Assembly: GCA_024699855.1 (NCBI GenBank)
Contig: JAMPIQ010000002.1
Location: 10,044,001 to 10,108,000, forward strand
Reading direction: 5' to 3'
DNA from: Aphelenchoides besseyi
Taxonomy: Eukaryota; Nematoda; Chromadorea; Rhabditida; Aphelenchoididae
DNA: 64,000 bases
The notes under the pieces are model-generated. The model searched no databases, had not been told where the DNA came from, and was given only the letters and a program-made list of their open reading frames with translations. The translations under genes were made by a program, and so were the position numbers. Shown here piece after piece: positions 13,201-24,898 of the stretch (positions are counted from its first letter, which is position 1; every line of letters starts with the position of its first letter).

Positions 13201-15845
13201 TCTGTGATAAACAGAACTCTTGTTTTCATTGTTTTTGTTTTTTCGAATCGTGTTTGAAATGCAATCTCACTGCCAAGCTGATTGAGCATCTCTTCGCCAA
13301 CACGCTTAGCCAAAGCCATACACGCAATACGTCGCGGTTGCGTACAAGCGATCTTATTGTAGCCATCGAGGAGAAGATACTGTGGCAACTGAAACACATA
13401 ATCGATCAACCAGAAGACAAACGTTTTAACGCAAATAAAAAGTTTAAGTCTTTTGAGTTTTTAACTTTTCTTGTTGCAACACATTTGCGTTTTGAATCCG
13501 TTCATCATCCTATCGCGTTAAACATGTTAGAGACGCGTGACTCAATAACAAGTGAGCGTTAAACCGTCGTGCATAAAAACTTCGTAGCGACAGTACGCAA
13601 TTTCAACAGAAGTGGAAAACAAAGACTAAATTTCGTCACCTGCGAACGAAGATTTTCACTCGGCCGTCATTGCAAGTCCGCTCGAAGAGATCTGATACGA
13701 GAACTGAAGTGCTGACCACCACATCTCGTTCCTACAACACTATAGGCAGATTTTCGTTCGTCAATTCCGCGTTGGTTTTGTTTAGTGAAAAAAAGAGACT
13801 TCAACTTATACGTGTGTTATTTTTAGTGTCGAATCGATTGCAAACACTCTTGCGGGTTTCTTACTACTCTATGGCTTTCTCATGATCGTAAGTTCGAAGT
13901 TGCGAGGAAAATAATCGAATTGCAGTAATGTTATCATTGCTCTCGTTGCTTCTTGCATCTGGAACGGTCCTTCGTCCAGACACTGAGCAATGGACCGCAC
14001 TCACATATCCCGATCCAAGAACCAATTTTTCACAATGCAATACGTGGCTGAAGTCAACACTCTGCGATCCTGATCACATTTTAACCGATCAATGGAGACA
14101 GGAGATAAACATGAATCTAAATAAATTAATGGACAGTAAGTTCGAATGCGATGAATTCGACACGTTTTCAGAATTGCGCACATTTCAAATGAAATACGCC
14201 GAAGAAGCACCGACAGAATGTTATGATAACAGCACAGAAAGTATTCAATTTTACATAATCTTAGCGAAACGAATCCAAACAGACGACAATCAAACAACAA
14301 GTGAAGCAGATATGGTTAATCGAATACAACGGAAACGACATCGAATCTTTGTTTTCAGACACGATTTGGCGACGGTCTCGTTGACAAACTTGGTCTTCGA
14401 AGTAGTCCGTGTAAAAACTTCTTGATTTTCGTCGGAGTTGAAGCAGCAAAAATGGCATACGTTCGTACGGGAAGTGACCTCAAACTACCGCCCGATCTAA
14501 TGAAACAGATATTCGATCAGTACAAGTTATTTAAAGCCAAAAATTTTATGGATGTTCTCAACAAGATCGTCAACGAAATTGGAGAGAAAATTTTGGATCC
14601 GAGTCAAGCAAGTTTTTTGGAGCTAATCAAATGATCAACTTCTTTCAGAGCATCACGTCGACACCTGAAAGCAACTTAACGGAAACTGACAAACTCATTC
14701 AACAGATTGGAAATGAAACCACGGGTGTTGACATCTACAATAACATAAGCACAACCCAGCAGTTAAATCGAAATCTAATTTATGAGACCGCTCAATCGCA
14801 AACTTGGTATGAAATTGATTGTTGACTTAATTTAACGTTTTCAGGTGGATTTTTGGTGTTGTTTTTGTTCCCAGCTTTGTCCTAGTTTTTGTTTTCTTTG
14901 TGTTCGCCGTACGTGCACATGCGAAGGCCAAACGAGACGACATCTCCCAATCAACATCCTGTCGACCAAACAGCAGCGATTCGGTTTTAGTGCGAAGTTC
15001 ATCGACGGTATACAAAAACAGTTTTCACGACCTTTACACCGTTCTGGACAATCTTCCAACGAATTCGAGCGCTGAGCAAAACAACGTTTTCACGGTGCGC
15101 GACTCGGAATTAGACGATTCAGAAAATGTCAAAACGATTTGAATCGATGGGAATGTTTTATGTTGGAATGAAAAGCTTAAACTTTGTCGAAAACATACCT
15201 GAGTACTTTTTCCACAACCTGAAACACATCGTGAATCTGCGATCTGTGTTAGCAACTAACCAGTGTCTCCGGCCAATAAAATAACGTTGTGCTTTTTCAA
15301 GAGTCCCAAAATCTCTTCTCGACTAACAGCAATAGGTAGAGATGCTTGCGTTTGGCGAATATGATCGACACGCTTAAACTCGCGTTTGTTAACGAAGACC
15401 ACGAACAGTCGAAGAAGTCGTTGGAATTGATCGACTGCAGTATGTGGAATCTGGAACAACAGAAAAGAAAACAAATTGAGTTGTAACTTACGTCTTTGGT
15501 CAAGTACCTATCGACATTTGGTATCTTTAACGGAAAGTTGACTTTTAAATTGGACTCAAAATGCGGTTCCATTGCCATTTCGATTGGATCTTCAGATTCA
15601 TTGGGATTCACGGATCCGATTGCTTTTTGGAAGTCCGCAGAACATTTACTAAATTTTCACTGTTACATTCCACCTCCAATAGGGTTAGCTTACATTTTAT
15701 TTTGGAAACGAGTTAAAAATAAACGAAACTCTTCGTAAAGTGGCGACTCGAGTGGTGCGAGACCTTTGTCGTGGAAGTACGCGGAGATCAATCGTTGTTT
15801 GTACTTAATCCATTCCTGTCCATAGTTGTCTTTGACCTCGGACAT
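10282..15845 (-). CDS. DHX34: DHX34-type DEAH-box RNA helicase
   Basis: ATP-dependent RNA helicase; the family acts in nonsense-mediated mRNA decay. The start at 15845 is the methionine that gives an N-terminus alignable to the family ([11 protein letters not shown]). Motifs in order: Walker A AGDTGCGKSTQ, TQPRRIA, DEVHE (V is normal in this subfamily), [17 protein letters not shown] and [12 protein letters not shown]. Then follow the winged-helix/HB region ([16 protein letters not shown]) and an extension [17 protein letters not shown]. The C-terminus is a C2H2 finger: FHCDICKKE, then FLRHKSSH, then TEIQ and stop at 10282, as in vertebrate DHX34. Introns are 40-60 bases except one of 1810 bases (13389-15198), which splits STQ from LPQYLLLDG and contains another gene. 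Exon borders between 10550 and 11400 are less certain. Confidence 0.9.
13928..15142 (+). CDS. MOLO-1-like single-pass membrane protein nested in the DHX34 intron
   Basis: Four exons (13928-14314, 14359-14607, 14649-14806, 14845-15142) give 363 residues in a consistent frame. A hydrophobic leader ([13 protein letters not shown]) is followed by [11 protein letters not shown] and CDPDHIL, the hallmark start of the nematode MOLO1/TPM_phosphatase-like extracellular domain. Next come [22 protein letters not shown] and [18 protein letters not shown]. One transmembrane helix ([20 protein letters not shown]) lies near the C-terminus, with a polar cytoplasmic tail. In C. elegans MOLO-1 is an auxiliary subunit modulating levamisole-type acetylcholine receptors; the same role here is inference. 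Intron 2 must use a GC donor (GCAAGT) because GT donors break the frame. The whole gene lies inside a helicase intron on the opposite strand. Confidence 0.82.
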
Positions 15846-16222
15846 ACCGAAAATGTAATTTACATTAAAGGAGTTGAATTGTATGGTGAAAATTTTTGTT
15901 AGAAATAGTTTGTCGTAATGAAGTAAATGCAATCGATTTGCACCATTTTCACGCTTCACATGCGAAGAGTTTGCGGTCCTTGGTGTTGAAGACGTGGTGA
16001 TCAACCCTTTTGGTATGTTGTAGTAGTATAGACCGGTGCTCATCCTTCGAACCAGAAGATCGTTGATATCGCGACTTATTTTGTTAAAGCGAGTTGACTG
16101 TTTAGTTTGAATTTTATTCAATCGGTTTTACAAACGATAAGTTATTATGGGAAAGTTGAAAACGTTAATTAGTGTTGGAAAAGCAGATTTGGTTTGAGAT
16201 GGAAAGGGAAGAATAACGTTGC
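15846..16222. other. Spacer between tweety gene and DHX34 (both minus strand)
   Basis: This 377-base interval separates the tweety stop from the helicase start. The helicase frame stays open upstream to 16121, so an earlier start cannot be excluded, but that extension shows no family similarity. It presumably holds the tweety 3' UTR and the helicase promoter or trans-splice site. Confidence 0.5.
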
Positions 16223-18074
16223 TTAGATGTAGCGATTGGTGCCATGGTTCATCTCGTTATGCGCCGTCGTCTGCCACGAGTGTTCAAGCAACGGAGTTCG
16301 TTGCTCACCGATGGCTCCGTGACCGCCGCTGTTCGTTCCGGTGGATTCAGTATTGTTGTCGCTGAAAAATCAACTAAGTAGTGCTAACGAAAAGCACTTA
16401 CGCCGAATTGGTTGCAAAACGAGATCGTGGATTGAAGACATGAGTTCCGTAAATGTCTGGTGGAATGTTGTTGTCTTGACGTGGATAGAACGGATCCTCA
16501 GTATTCATTTCGTCATAATCACTTGGTCTGAAGGCAAGGAGTATTTGGTTTAGCGTCGAAAAACAAACTTACAATCTTTCGAAAGCAAACCATCCACGAG
16601 AGGCAACCATCAACAAAATAGCCATAAAAACACCGAAGAAGAAAATTGAGACTAACGAAATTGTATTGCCGGCACTAGAAAATGTACTCAGAAACACACC
16701 AATAAGCTTGAACTTACAATCCATCTTGACAAAACCCTTGAACAATATCATGCACTCTGTGATGGTTTGATGAACATGAAGCCAAAGTGCTGACAATTCC
16801 AATCTTCTTGTATCCTTCGGCAGCCAAAGTCGAAATGTCGAAAACCAAACTTTTAGTCTAAAAATCAACTCAACACTATATTGGGCAAATTAGTTACCGT
16901 GGGATCATCGGCAAAGAGTAACTGGGTGGATTGTTGAAGAGCAACATCGGCCTTCTTCAAGTCCGACAGCAATGCATCGATTTTGTCCAAATGTAAATCG
17001 CCAGAAGTATCAGTGTAAGTGTTGTCCGGAACACATTTCTCGTAATAATGCAAAGTGTTGTAAATTCCTTCAGGGAAATAGTGAGAGAGAAAAACATTCT
17101 TGGTTTCGCAAAAATCAGCAAATGCCACACTAATCGGCAACATAACCGAAAAGATCGTCCATGCCAACACAAAAATCACGATACCGAGACCGCTAAAAGC
17201 GACAATCGCGGTACGAGATTTCTTGCAAATGGCTAACACGCCAATGAAAAGAACAACAAACATTATGGACAACAATGTAACCATTAGAATCCATCTGCAA
17301 TGATTTGCACTGAATGACTGGGTCATTCATGTTAACTGACCTTTCAAATTCCCATCGAGCAACTGACTTGTAAGTGTACTCCAAATTGACCAATGAAAAC
17401 AATGATTTCTGAGAAACTTCCACGCCCTTTCGTAACTCTTTCCACAAACTAACGATCTTGTCCAGTTCTCGGTTGACACCGTTGATCAACGTTTGATTCG
17501 CCGTAGAACGACGTGCCTTCTCTTCGACGGCGGTTTTGATTTGACTGACATCGGTGCTCACATTGTTATAGGCATTATGTAAATCAAAAAGCTAAAATTT
17601 GAAGTAATTAGACTGCCAATACACAACTGTTAACCTTGTTATTTGCGATTTGAAGATTGTTGTGGACTTCACGCATTTGCGGTGATACACGTGTTATAAC
17701 GGAGCGTGTGAGATAGTCATTTCCGTATAAGCAGGCAGCGAGTAAAACGAAGCAAACAACATTTAGTAGAAACAAGAAGATGGTCAGTCGTCGAACACTT
17801 CGACGCGAATATCCACCTGCTCCTTTAGATGTGCAGCACGAAGCAATCCATACGATGACAAGACAAAAAAGGAAAAGAGCTCCAATGGCCAAAGCAAAAA
17901 TGGCCAATAAAACTAAGAACTAAAACAAATTCTAAAATGTCGAAAGAAGCATAAACTTACAGCTGAATAGGGATCAAGAACATCGTACACAAAAACGTTG
18001 TCTACTTGATGGAAACTGAAATCGAAATGTGGAAGCCGATGAAGCGTGTTACGAAGCCATTGTATCAGTTCCAT
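16223..18074 (-). CDS. TTYH: Tweety-family (TTYH) membrane protein
   Basis: Proteins of this family are linked to volume-regulated or calcium-activated chloride conductance at the plasma membrane. The start at 18074 gives MELIQWLRNTLHRLPHFDFS, matching the tweety N-terminal signature (HRLPHFNFS-like). Five membrane segments are visible: FLVLLAIFALAIGALFLF, LTIFLFLLNVVCFVLLAACL, ILMVTLLSIMFVVLFIGVLA, AFSGLGIVIFVLAWTIFSVM and SLVSIFFFGVFMAILLMVAS. Between TM4 and TM5 lies an extracellular domain with conserved cysteines (DFCETKN, EKCVPDN, CSSNHHRVHDIVQGFCQDGL). The tail carries PPDIYGTHVFNPRSRF and ends at TAA 16223. About eight exons join in frame with introns of 40-65 bases. It lies directly upstream of DHX34 on the same strand. 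Confidence 0.9.
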
Positions 18075-20842
18075 GACAGCAACAACGCTGCTAGACGGAA
18101 CCAACTAATTGAGTTCGTTGGTTTATAACTTCGTCTGAAATGTTCAGCGTGATTCAACAGCAAATTCCCACACAAACACAACGCTGATAACACGCGATGA
18201 GAGGTCGACAAATTCCATTTTGTGGAATCGAAGTTTATCGCGTGTTCGTTAATAAAGAGCGAAAATAAACGGTCGAATGAACGAAATTCGCAAATTAAAT
18301 TCTCATTGAGATTGGTGAGCGAAAAAGAAGAGAAATCGAGCTCGCGTATGAACCGTGTTGGGTGTAAAAGAATGCCCGTTCGTGGGAAACTGAAAGCCAA
18401 TCTACGGCCGTGAAGTTGAAATGTGACCACTGAGAGCAACGTAAATTCGTTGCTTTGGTGGATAATGGAGACTAATCGAACTAATTTTGCCATCCACGCG
18501 TCTCGATGTTGACCGAAAGCGGAAGAGAGGACAAAAGCAAACCGCCAGCCGATCATCGCCGCTTGCGAACCCATAAAAATTGTCGCCAGCAAAACAAATC
18601 GGACTGCGCCTGACGCCAAGGCGCCTCGTTTTGCAGTTCCATCAATTCAGGATGGATGACCCACGAGCGGAGTTTGCTCTGAGTACGAAACGTACAAGTG
18701 TCTTTAACAAATGCCGAACATCTTTACAATCCGCGAATAATTTACTAGACGGGAATTAGTTTAAATCAAATATTGAAGACTGAGTTAAAAGGTCACTTGA
18801 GCACTGAACTGGTAAGAATAAAACGAAAGTTTGTTGTCGAATCTTATTCTAATTGTTCGTTCCATCCAAAAGTGTTTACGTTCTTCTACAATTAAACTGC
18901 GCAAACTTCATCATAAGACCAAAGGCCGGAAGATGTCGGGACTTGACGGTTTCCGACATTTCGTAGGTGGGTCGGACGGTTCCTTGCATGACGCACTCTC
19001 AAATGAAAGGCGATACCTTTGCCAACCACTTCTACAAGAATGCCAAATGCGAAAATCGATGCTTCAAGGTCTGAAAGTGGCGGTGGCGTACGACTGACGG
19101 ATGGTCGAATTGCGCGGGCGACCACGATAGGGCCTGCTGCTGGAAGGACCTCGATTTGCACAACATGACAAAGAGCGAACACGAATGTGCCCTTTTCATG
19201 TACGAACATTCACATTCTAAAACGGAGATTGACAATTTGCATGTTGAATAAACATGTAAAGTTCGAATAGTCACTGACATAAGCATATGGTTTTTAATCC
19301 GCCAAAAGAAGTCGATCTTATCGAACAATTAAGATGAATCCAACGAACTTAATGGCTTGATCGACTGAAACCCAACGGCTTTTCATCAATGTACGCAAAA
19401 ATTTACGCCAAATATTAAAGGCGCGACGCGACAAGAGCAAGCGAATCGCGGAACCATCTTAACGGCCTGAGAGTAGAGTGACCAATGAAGCAAAGAACCT
19501 ATTGAGTCGGAGGAGCGAGACGAAATGACGAGCATTCGGTGCTCTCTCGCTATTGACCTTACGGTGCTGTTCGGCCACAAAAATATCTCTTGCGCGTTCT
19601 GATCGCTTACCAGCCAAATGGCTAAAGGCCGTTCGGCAGTGACGAGACAAAAAGCAGATGTGACAGCAGTGTTGTTCGAACGTAATCGAAAAGTGTTGGT
19701 TAGCTTTGCCTGATTGTAATTATGGAATGAAAACAGAGTTCGAGAGGTTCATAAGTTAATTGTGCAAAAATAACCGATCTTACAATACCAGATTGAAGAT
19801 ACAAAAAGATTGGAACAGAATGTGCGAATGCAAATGACCGTTGCATTTGCGGCAGAAGGCTCTTCATTTGACGACTGACATTTTTCAAAAGCGGACTCAA
19901 AACCGCAACGCATTTCCATTTGGAGCGACGAGCATCGAAATTAAAAGCGAGAATACTGGAAGCCAGTGGTGGGTTTGCTGCTGCATAGTCGACATTCCGA
20001 TTTGGCGCGAGAAACACGCTACATAGCACTTTACTCAACTTCCAAATGACCAGTCGTTAACCAACGGGCCAAAAGCCGTTGGACTCCAACAGAGTAATTA
20101 TTATTTTGGGTTAGCAGTGTGAATGAAATTGGTTTCTTTTTTAAGTTTACCGATCAATTTTCTCTCCTTGAAAGCCTTAGAACTCCCTTCAACTCTCTCA
20201 GACAACAATGTATTAAAGCCAATTCGTATTAGATGGAAAATTGACGGTATTTCTGACTACAAAGAAGGTTGTAGAAGTACATTTACGGTTATAAGCAAAA
20301 TATTGTAAGTAATATGTTTAGCCAAAGAGTGTATTAACCGCAATCAATAAAATCAAAGGATTTGTAGTCTTTTTTTTGTACTTATGACAATCATCTTTCA
20401 GTGATTTTGTCTCAAATTTATGTTCATTTAAAAGCTCTGCATACAAATTAAGTTTTTAACTTTAGATGAATGAATGAACAACAGAATTCGCGTGGAGATT
20501 TGATGTCGTAAGAACATTCTATGTATGGATTTAAGGTACAAACATTATTTTACGATGATTGAAAGATATAAACAACAATATTCCTTGAATTCAGTCCCTG
20601 GCACATGCAACGAAGTGGACTTTGTCGCATTCACCTGTGGACACAGCTTTCGGTTCGATATTGTTTTCTAAAACGGGCATTTTAAATTAGACGGTCATTG
20701 AGCTCTCACGCTTAACGATCTTTCGCACGTTCAATTTCTCGCTTCATTAGGCCGTGAAAATCCAACTTCATCATTTTGCCGACTGCAGGTGAAATAGCTC
20801 ATGTAGAGAGAGCCGTTTAAGTCGTGACAGTCAGTTGTCAAC
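18075..20842. other. 2.8 kb interval, no confident gene
   Basis: The tweety promoter lies at the left end. A 184-codon minus-strand frame (18065-18619) overlaps the tweety start and has no family features. Around 18960-19250 a plus-strand frame is rich in cysteine (CENRCF, then CAGDHDRACCWKD and HECALFM) and ends at TAA 19249, which overlaps an AATAAA. It contains two in-frame stops and no clean intron model. The remainder looks non-coding. Confidence 0.4.
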
Positions 20843-21280
20843 ATGAAGTTGCTTTTATTGTTTAGTTATATCGTCTTCGTTACAATTGATAACTCAGAAG
20901 GCGTGGTATCGGCCACGGTCTCATTTCGTGCATCTCGTCATATCGCTCCTTATTCCTATTCCAAGAACCCAAAAAATGATCTGTTTCCTTTGCCGTCAAA
21001 CGAAATTTCCGATCTGGTCAATAAGGCACGAGTAAGTTTCCTTGGAAAGCAACAATAATAGGAACACATAATAACCATCGTATTTTAGAGATTCGCTAAC
21101 GAGTTTTTTACCAGATCTGAATTAGCGCAACTACGAGATCTTGTGGCCAAGGCTCGAAGTCGAGGAGCATCAACGGCCGAAATACGCAATCTAGTAAATC
21201 ACTTCACACTTCTACGCGATGAACGTCGAGCTGCGATTCGAGCTCGACAACAGAATCTACGCGCGGAGTTCGATCCTTAG
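20843..21280 (+). CDS. Small secreted helical protein, two exons
   Basis: Exon 1 (20843-21031) and exon 2 (21089-21280) are joined in phase 0 across a 57-base GTAAGT...TTTTAG intron, giving 126 residues. Residues 1-20 (MKLLLLFSYIVFVTIDNSEG) form a signal peptide. The mature part has a tyrosine/proline-containing stretch and then a charged C-terminal half rich in arginine and alanine (RSELAQLRDLVAKARSRGAS, then RAAIRARQQNLRAEF), which looks entirely alpha-helical. There are no cysteines. I do not recognise the family. A nematode-specific secreted protein is likely, but no function can be assigned. It ends 115 bases from the convergent MFSD10 gene. Confidence 0.75.
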
Positions 21281-21394
21281 CGCAAAGTCCTATTGAATTT
21301 CAAGATTGGTCTTCCATTCAGTCTTTATTTTCATTCACTCATTGTCGATTGCTAGTCAGAATTAAACGGACAAACTGTTTGCTAATTGACACGT

Positions 21395-23045
21395 TTATTG
21401 TGTTTTCATTTTGTTGGGAATTGAAGAAAGTAGGAAGCAGGGAAGAAGAAGTGCAAAAGATCCCAACACATATGCAACGGTTGGTCCAAGAAGCCAGAAA
21501 ACTTAAACGATAAGAAATCGTATAAGCCAATTTCTCAATAAACGTACGTAAAGATCCAACCAACGGTCCAATTGCACGAGATAATGCCCCCAAACTTCTC
21601 AGAACTCCCATACAAGCGCCCTTTTCGTTTTCGGCACATTCGTTCGACACCAATGTTGTCAAACACGGTACAACCAAACTCGATGCTAGAAAGCATTACT
21701 TACACCCTTAGCTTCTTGTTGTTATACCTGTCGCATATAACACTAATCCGCCGTAAAGAATCAGCGGAGCATAAGCAATAGCCATCAAGAAGTAGGCCGG
21801 AACAATTGCCGTCAAACCAATTAATGCGCCATCGCGTAATCGATTTGTTGGAATTCTTCGAACAACAGCGCCTGAAGTACAAATACATTGATGTACCATT
21901 GATAAGAATATAACCTTGAATGATCATCATAAGAACTCCGGTAACGAAGTACATGCGTCCCTGATCCGCACTTGTATATCCAAATCGTATGTGAGTTAGA
22001 AATGAAATGGTAAATTCGAGACTTGAATACAGGAAAAGATATGTAAAATAAATGCGTCCGTAAGGTCGAATCTTAGTTCCGGCTTCCGGACTCAAAATTT
22101 TAAACTTGAATAGTGAGCGAAATGAAACATAGTCAATCAATTTGGTTGAACCAAGTCCAGGAAGTCGCTTCTAAAGAATCAAGGTTAAGAGTTTTTACTC
22201 CATTTTATTACCTTAACATCGAGAGTTTCGTTCAATAGTCCCAAAACTAAGGCAAGTTCAGTGAGTGCCAAAAACATGGCAAAACGAGCTGGCAAAACGT
22301 TGACGTCATCAACATTTCGTGCATTACTGGCAAAATAAGCGCCAACCATCGGACCGATCATAAATGCCAACGAAAATGCAACACCAACCAATGCCTGAAA
22401 CTAGTATTTACAGTCTTGCATTTAGTTTTTTTCAATTCACCATTCCGGCAGCTCGTCGACTTGGTGGACAAACATCGGTAACAATCGCAATAGCCACGGA
22501 AACACTTGCCTTAGATAGACCGCCAATAACACGAGATGCAACAAAAATTGTGAAACTGGTCGATTGAGACCACAACTACAGTTACACATTTGTATAGACC
22601 TTCAATCTTTGCATTTCACTTACATAATACGAAGCAAGAGAACCAAGGACGGAGATCAAAAGTACCGGCTTACGTCCGTGAACATCGGAAAGAGCACCGA
22701 GAATCGGAGAGGCAAGAAATTGCAGAAAACTAAAGAGCGAACCAACAACACCGGCAGCAAACACACTACTATGTCTGGAAGCTGGAGGAATGCCAACAAA
22801 AGACTGTAATTTAATACAAACTGAATCGAAATAGAAGTACAAAGAATCCTAAATACCCTTCATTAATTGAATCTTTATAGTCCAACCTCAGTTCCCTGAT
22901 CTGCATAGCGTTCGAAGATAGACGGTAAGAGCGGAAGAATACAAGTAAAACTAAGTAAGTCGAGTGTTAGAATGATCATAAGTATGATTAGAGGCCATTT
23001 CTGCGCATTCGATTCAACTGCAAGACTTGTCGACTGTTCTGGCAT
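21395..23045 (-). CDS. MFSD10: MFSD10/TETRAN-type major facilitator transporter
   Basis: Twelve-helix organic-anion or drug transporter of the major facilitator superfamily. The start at 23045 gives MPEQSTSL, followed by TM1 (LIILMIILTLDLLSFTCIL). The family A-loop between TM2 and TM3 is clear: SPILGALSDVHGRKPVLL after GSLFSFLQFL. Also present are VGVAFSLAFMIGPMVGAYFA (TM5), the second-half TM7 start EFTISFLTHIRFGY, GRMYFVTGVLMMIIQGYI, and a TM11-loop GVLRSLGALSRAIGPLVGS matching MFSD10. The last exon ends SSIPNKMKTQ before TAA 21395. Exons are joined by introns of about 38-60 bases. It is divergent from the V-ATPase gene and convergent with the small secreted gene. Confidence 0.88.
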
Positions 23046-24215
23046 TTTCGTCGATGGTCAACCTCACACAGAACGACGTCAAACAATCGCGCAATCGAGT
23101 AGAAACGAGCCACCGGTCTTTGGAAGTCCGAGTCGTCTTTCTGTTTCGGGTTTCTTTCGCTCCGTCTGAAGGACGATGCGGGGCTGACAGAGCGAACGAA
23201 CGAGAATCGCAATTCCTTCACATCGACTGCCGAGCAACTTCGTCGGATTTTCGAATGACTGAACGTCGATGATGAGAATGAATTGGCGTTCGGGAAAAAA
23301 ATCAAATGTCAAACGATCAGTTAGTTAGTGGCCAATTGGCGTCGCAAAGAAACTATCGCAACAATTAGATTGACAGGATTGTTATCGCAAACAGTGACGA
23401 TCGTAAAACTCTGTTTTGTGGGGATTTGATGTAATTTGAATAATTTTTAGCGAATCCAAAGTTTTCAGAGTTCGAGAATCGCAAGCGGATCAAAGGTGAA
23501 CATCTTTGCGTTCACTAATTTCTCGCCGAGACGATTGACGTGTCAAGGCAGACGACGCATGCGCAGTCTTTTTGGCATTGTGCTTTTCACAATTACGTCA
23601 CGAATAAGATGATGATCATATGATGAATTGATATCACCGCTATGCTTGTCAGAACTTGTAATTGGGTTTCTTTTGTTTCGGGACGAGCGGTTTTTGTGCG
23701 CACGCAAATCACAGCAATCGAAGATCAATTGCTACCGCGTTTCTCCCTGTCACTGTGCATTTTCAATAACTCGATGCTGCGATAGACGATCGTTTGCCCG
23801 CCAATGTCGAGTGAAGCGATTTTACGCCGCGCGTTTAACTTGTTACGCCGTTTTCCAACCGGACGCTTTGTTCTCGTTCGATTGCTCACACCGCCTCTAC
23901 GTTGATCTCTCCATTCGACGCGGTAGCAGCTCTCAACGTGCGCATGCATTTTTCCACTTCATCCCTACACGCGCACCATCGAGCGCGACTATCTTCGGTT
24001 TTTCGGTCTTCGTTCTTTGATTTTGAGTTGGTTGGCCGGTCGTTGCGCTCGTTTTTGGAGCTGCACAATATCGCTCATACTCACTCACTCCGAAGTGTTG
24101 ATCCTATTCACTCGCGTGCCTTCTGTCATATAGTTTTTGTGTTCACAATTATCGTTAGCTTTCAGTTTGCCTAGTGCCTGTGTATCGCAGTTGTTTCATT
24201 GATCCCAAATAAAAA
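23046..24215. other. Shared divergent promoter region (MFSD10 minus / ATP6V0C plus)
   Basis: These 1.17 kb separate two start codons that point away from each other, so both promoters must lie here. Base composition is richer in GC between 23530 and 24100. Open frames (for example 23628-24020 plus) are arginine/cysteine-rich shadows without motifs. I cannot identify a definite TATA box or factor site. Confidence 0.45.
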
Positions 24216-24898
24216 ATGTCTTCCTACGATCTTCAAGCCGCCGAACAAGCCGCCTATGCACCATTCTTCGGTTACATCGGTGCCGCTTCTGCCCAAATCT
24301 TCACCGTCTTTGGTGCGGCCTATGGAACCGCCAAATCAGCTGTCGGCATCTGCTCCATGGGAGTAATGCGACCGGAATTGATCATGAAGTGAGTATCGTT
24401 CGTACACTTCGTATTCGGTCGTATTGTTTAGATCGGTTATCCCCGTCATTATGGCTGGTATCATTGGTATTTACGGTTTGGTTGTGGCTATGGTTTTGAA
24501 GGGAAAAGTCAAACCTGCATCTAACGGTTACACTTTGGCTCAAGGTAAACATCGTCTGGAGTTGGTGATGATTCAAAAAAACTTTAGGTTTCTCACATTT
24601 GGCCGCTGGATTAACTTGTGGACTTTGCGGATTGGGTGCAGGTTATGCCATCGGAATTGTCGGAGATGCTGGTGTTCGTGGAACAGCGCAACAACCACGA
24701 CTTTTCGTCGGTATGATCCTCATTCTGATTTTCTCGGAGGTAAATCAATTCGTTCGAACACACGTTGACAGCATTCGTTTCAGGTTTTGGGACTTTACGG
24801 AATGATTGTGGGCAAGTTTTTTGTTCAATTAAAACTTAGCACTTGTAATTATCATTTCTAAGCGTGTTCTTTCAGCTCTTATCCTCGGAACAGCTTAA
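24216..24898 (+). CDS. ATP6V0C: V-type ATPase 16 kDa proteolipid subunit c
   Basis: Forms the proton-carrying c-ring of the V-ATPase in acidic organelles and epithelial membranes. Five exons encode 162 residues, the usual length. The protein opens [20 protein letters not shown]. It shows the four-helix proteolipid pattern ([80 protein letters not shown]). The essential proton-binding glutamate is residue 146 in IFSEVLGLYG. The last intron (24812-24875) has a GC donor, GGGCAAGT; using the nearest GT instead would destroy the conserved MIVALILGTA end. This is nearly certain by conservation. Confidence 0.97.

Noticed and set aside
18065..18619. 184-codon minus-strand open frame overlapping the tweety start
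   Set aside because: It begins at TTG, overlaps the well-supported tweety first exon in another frame and shows no domain or conserved pattern.
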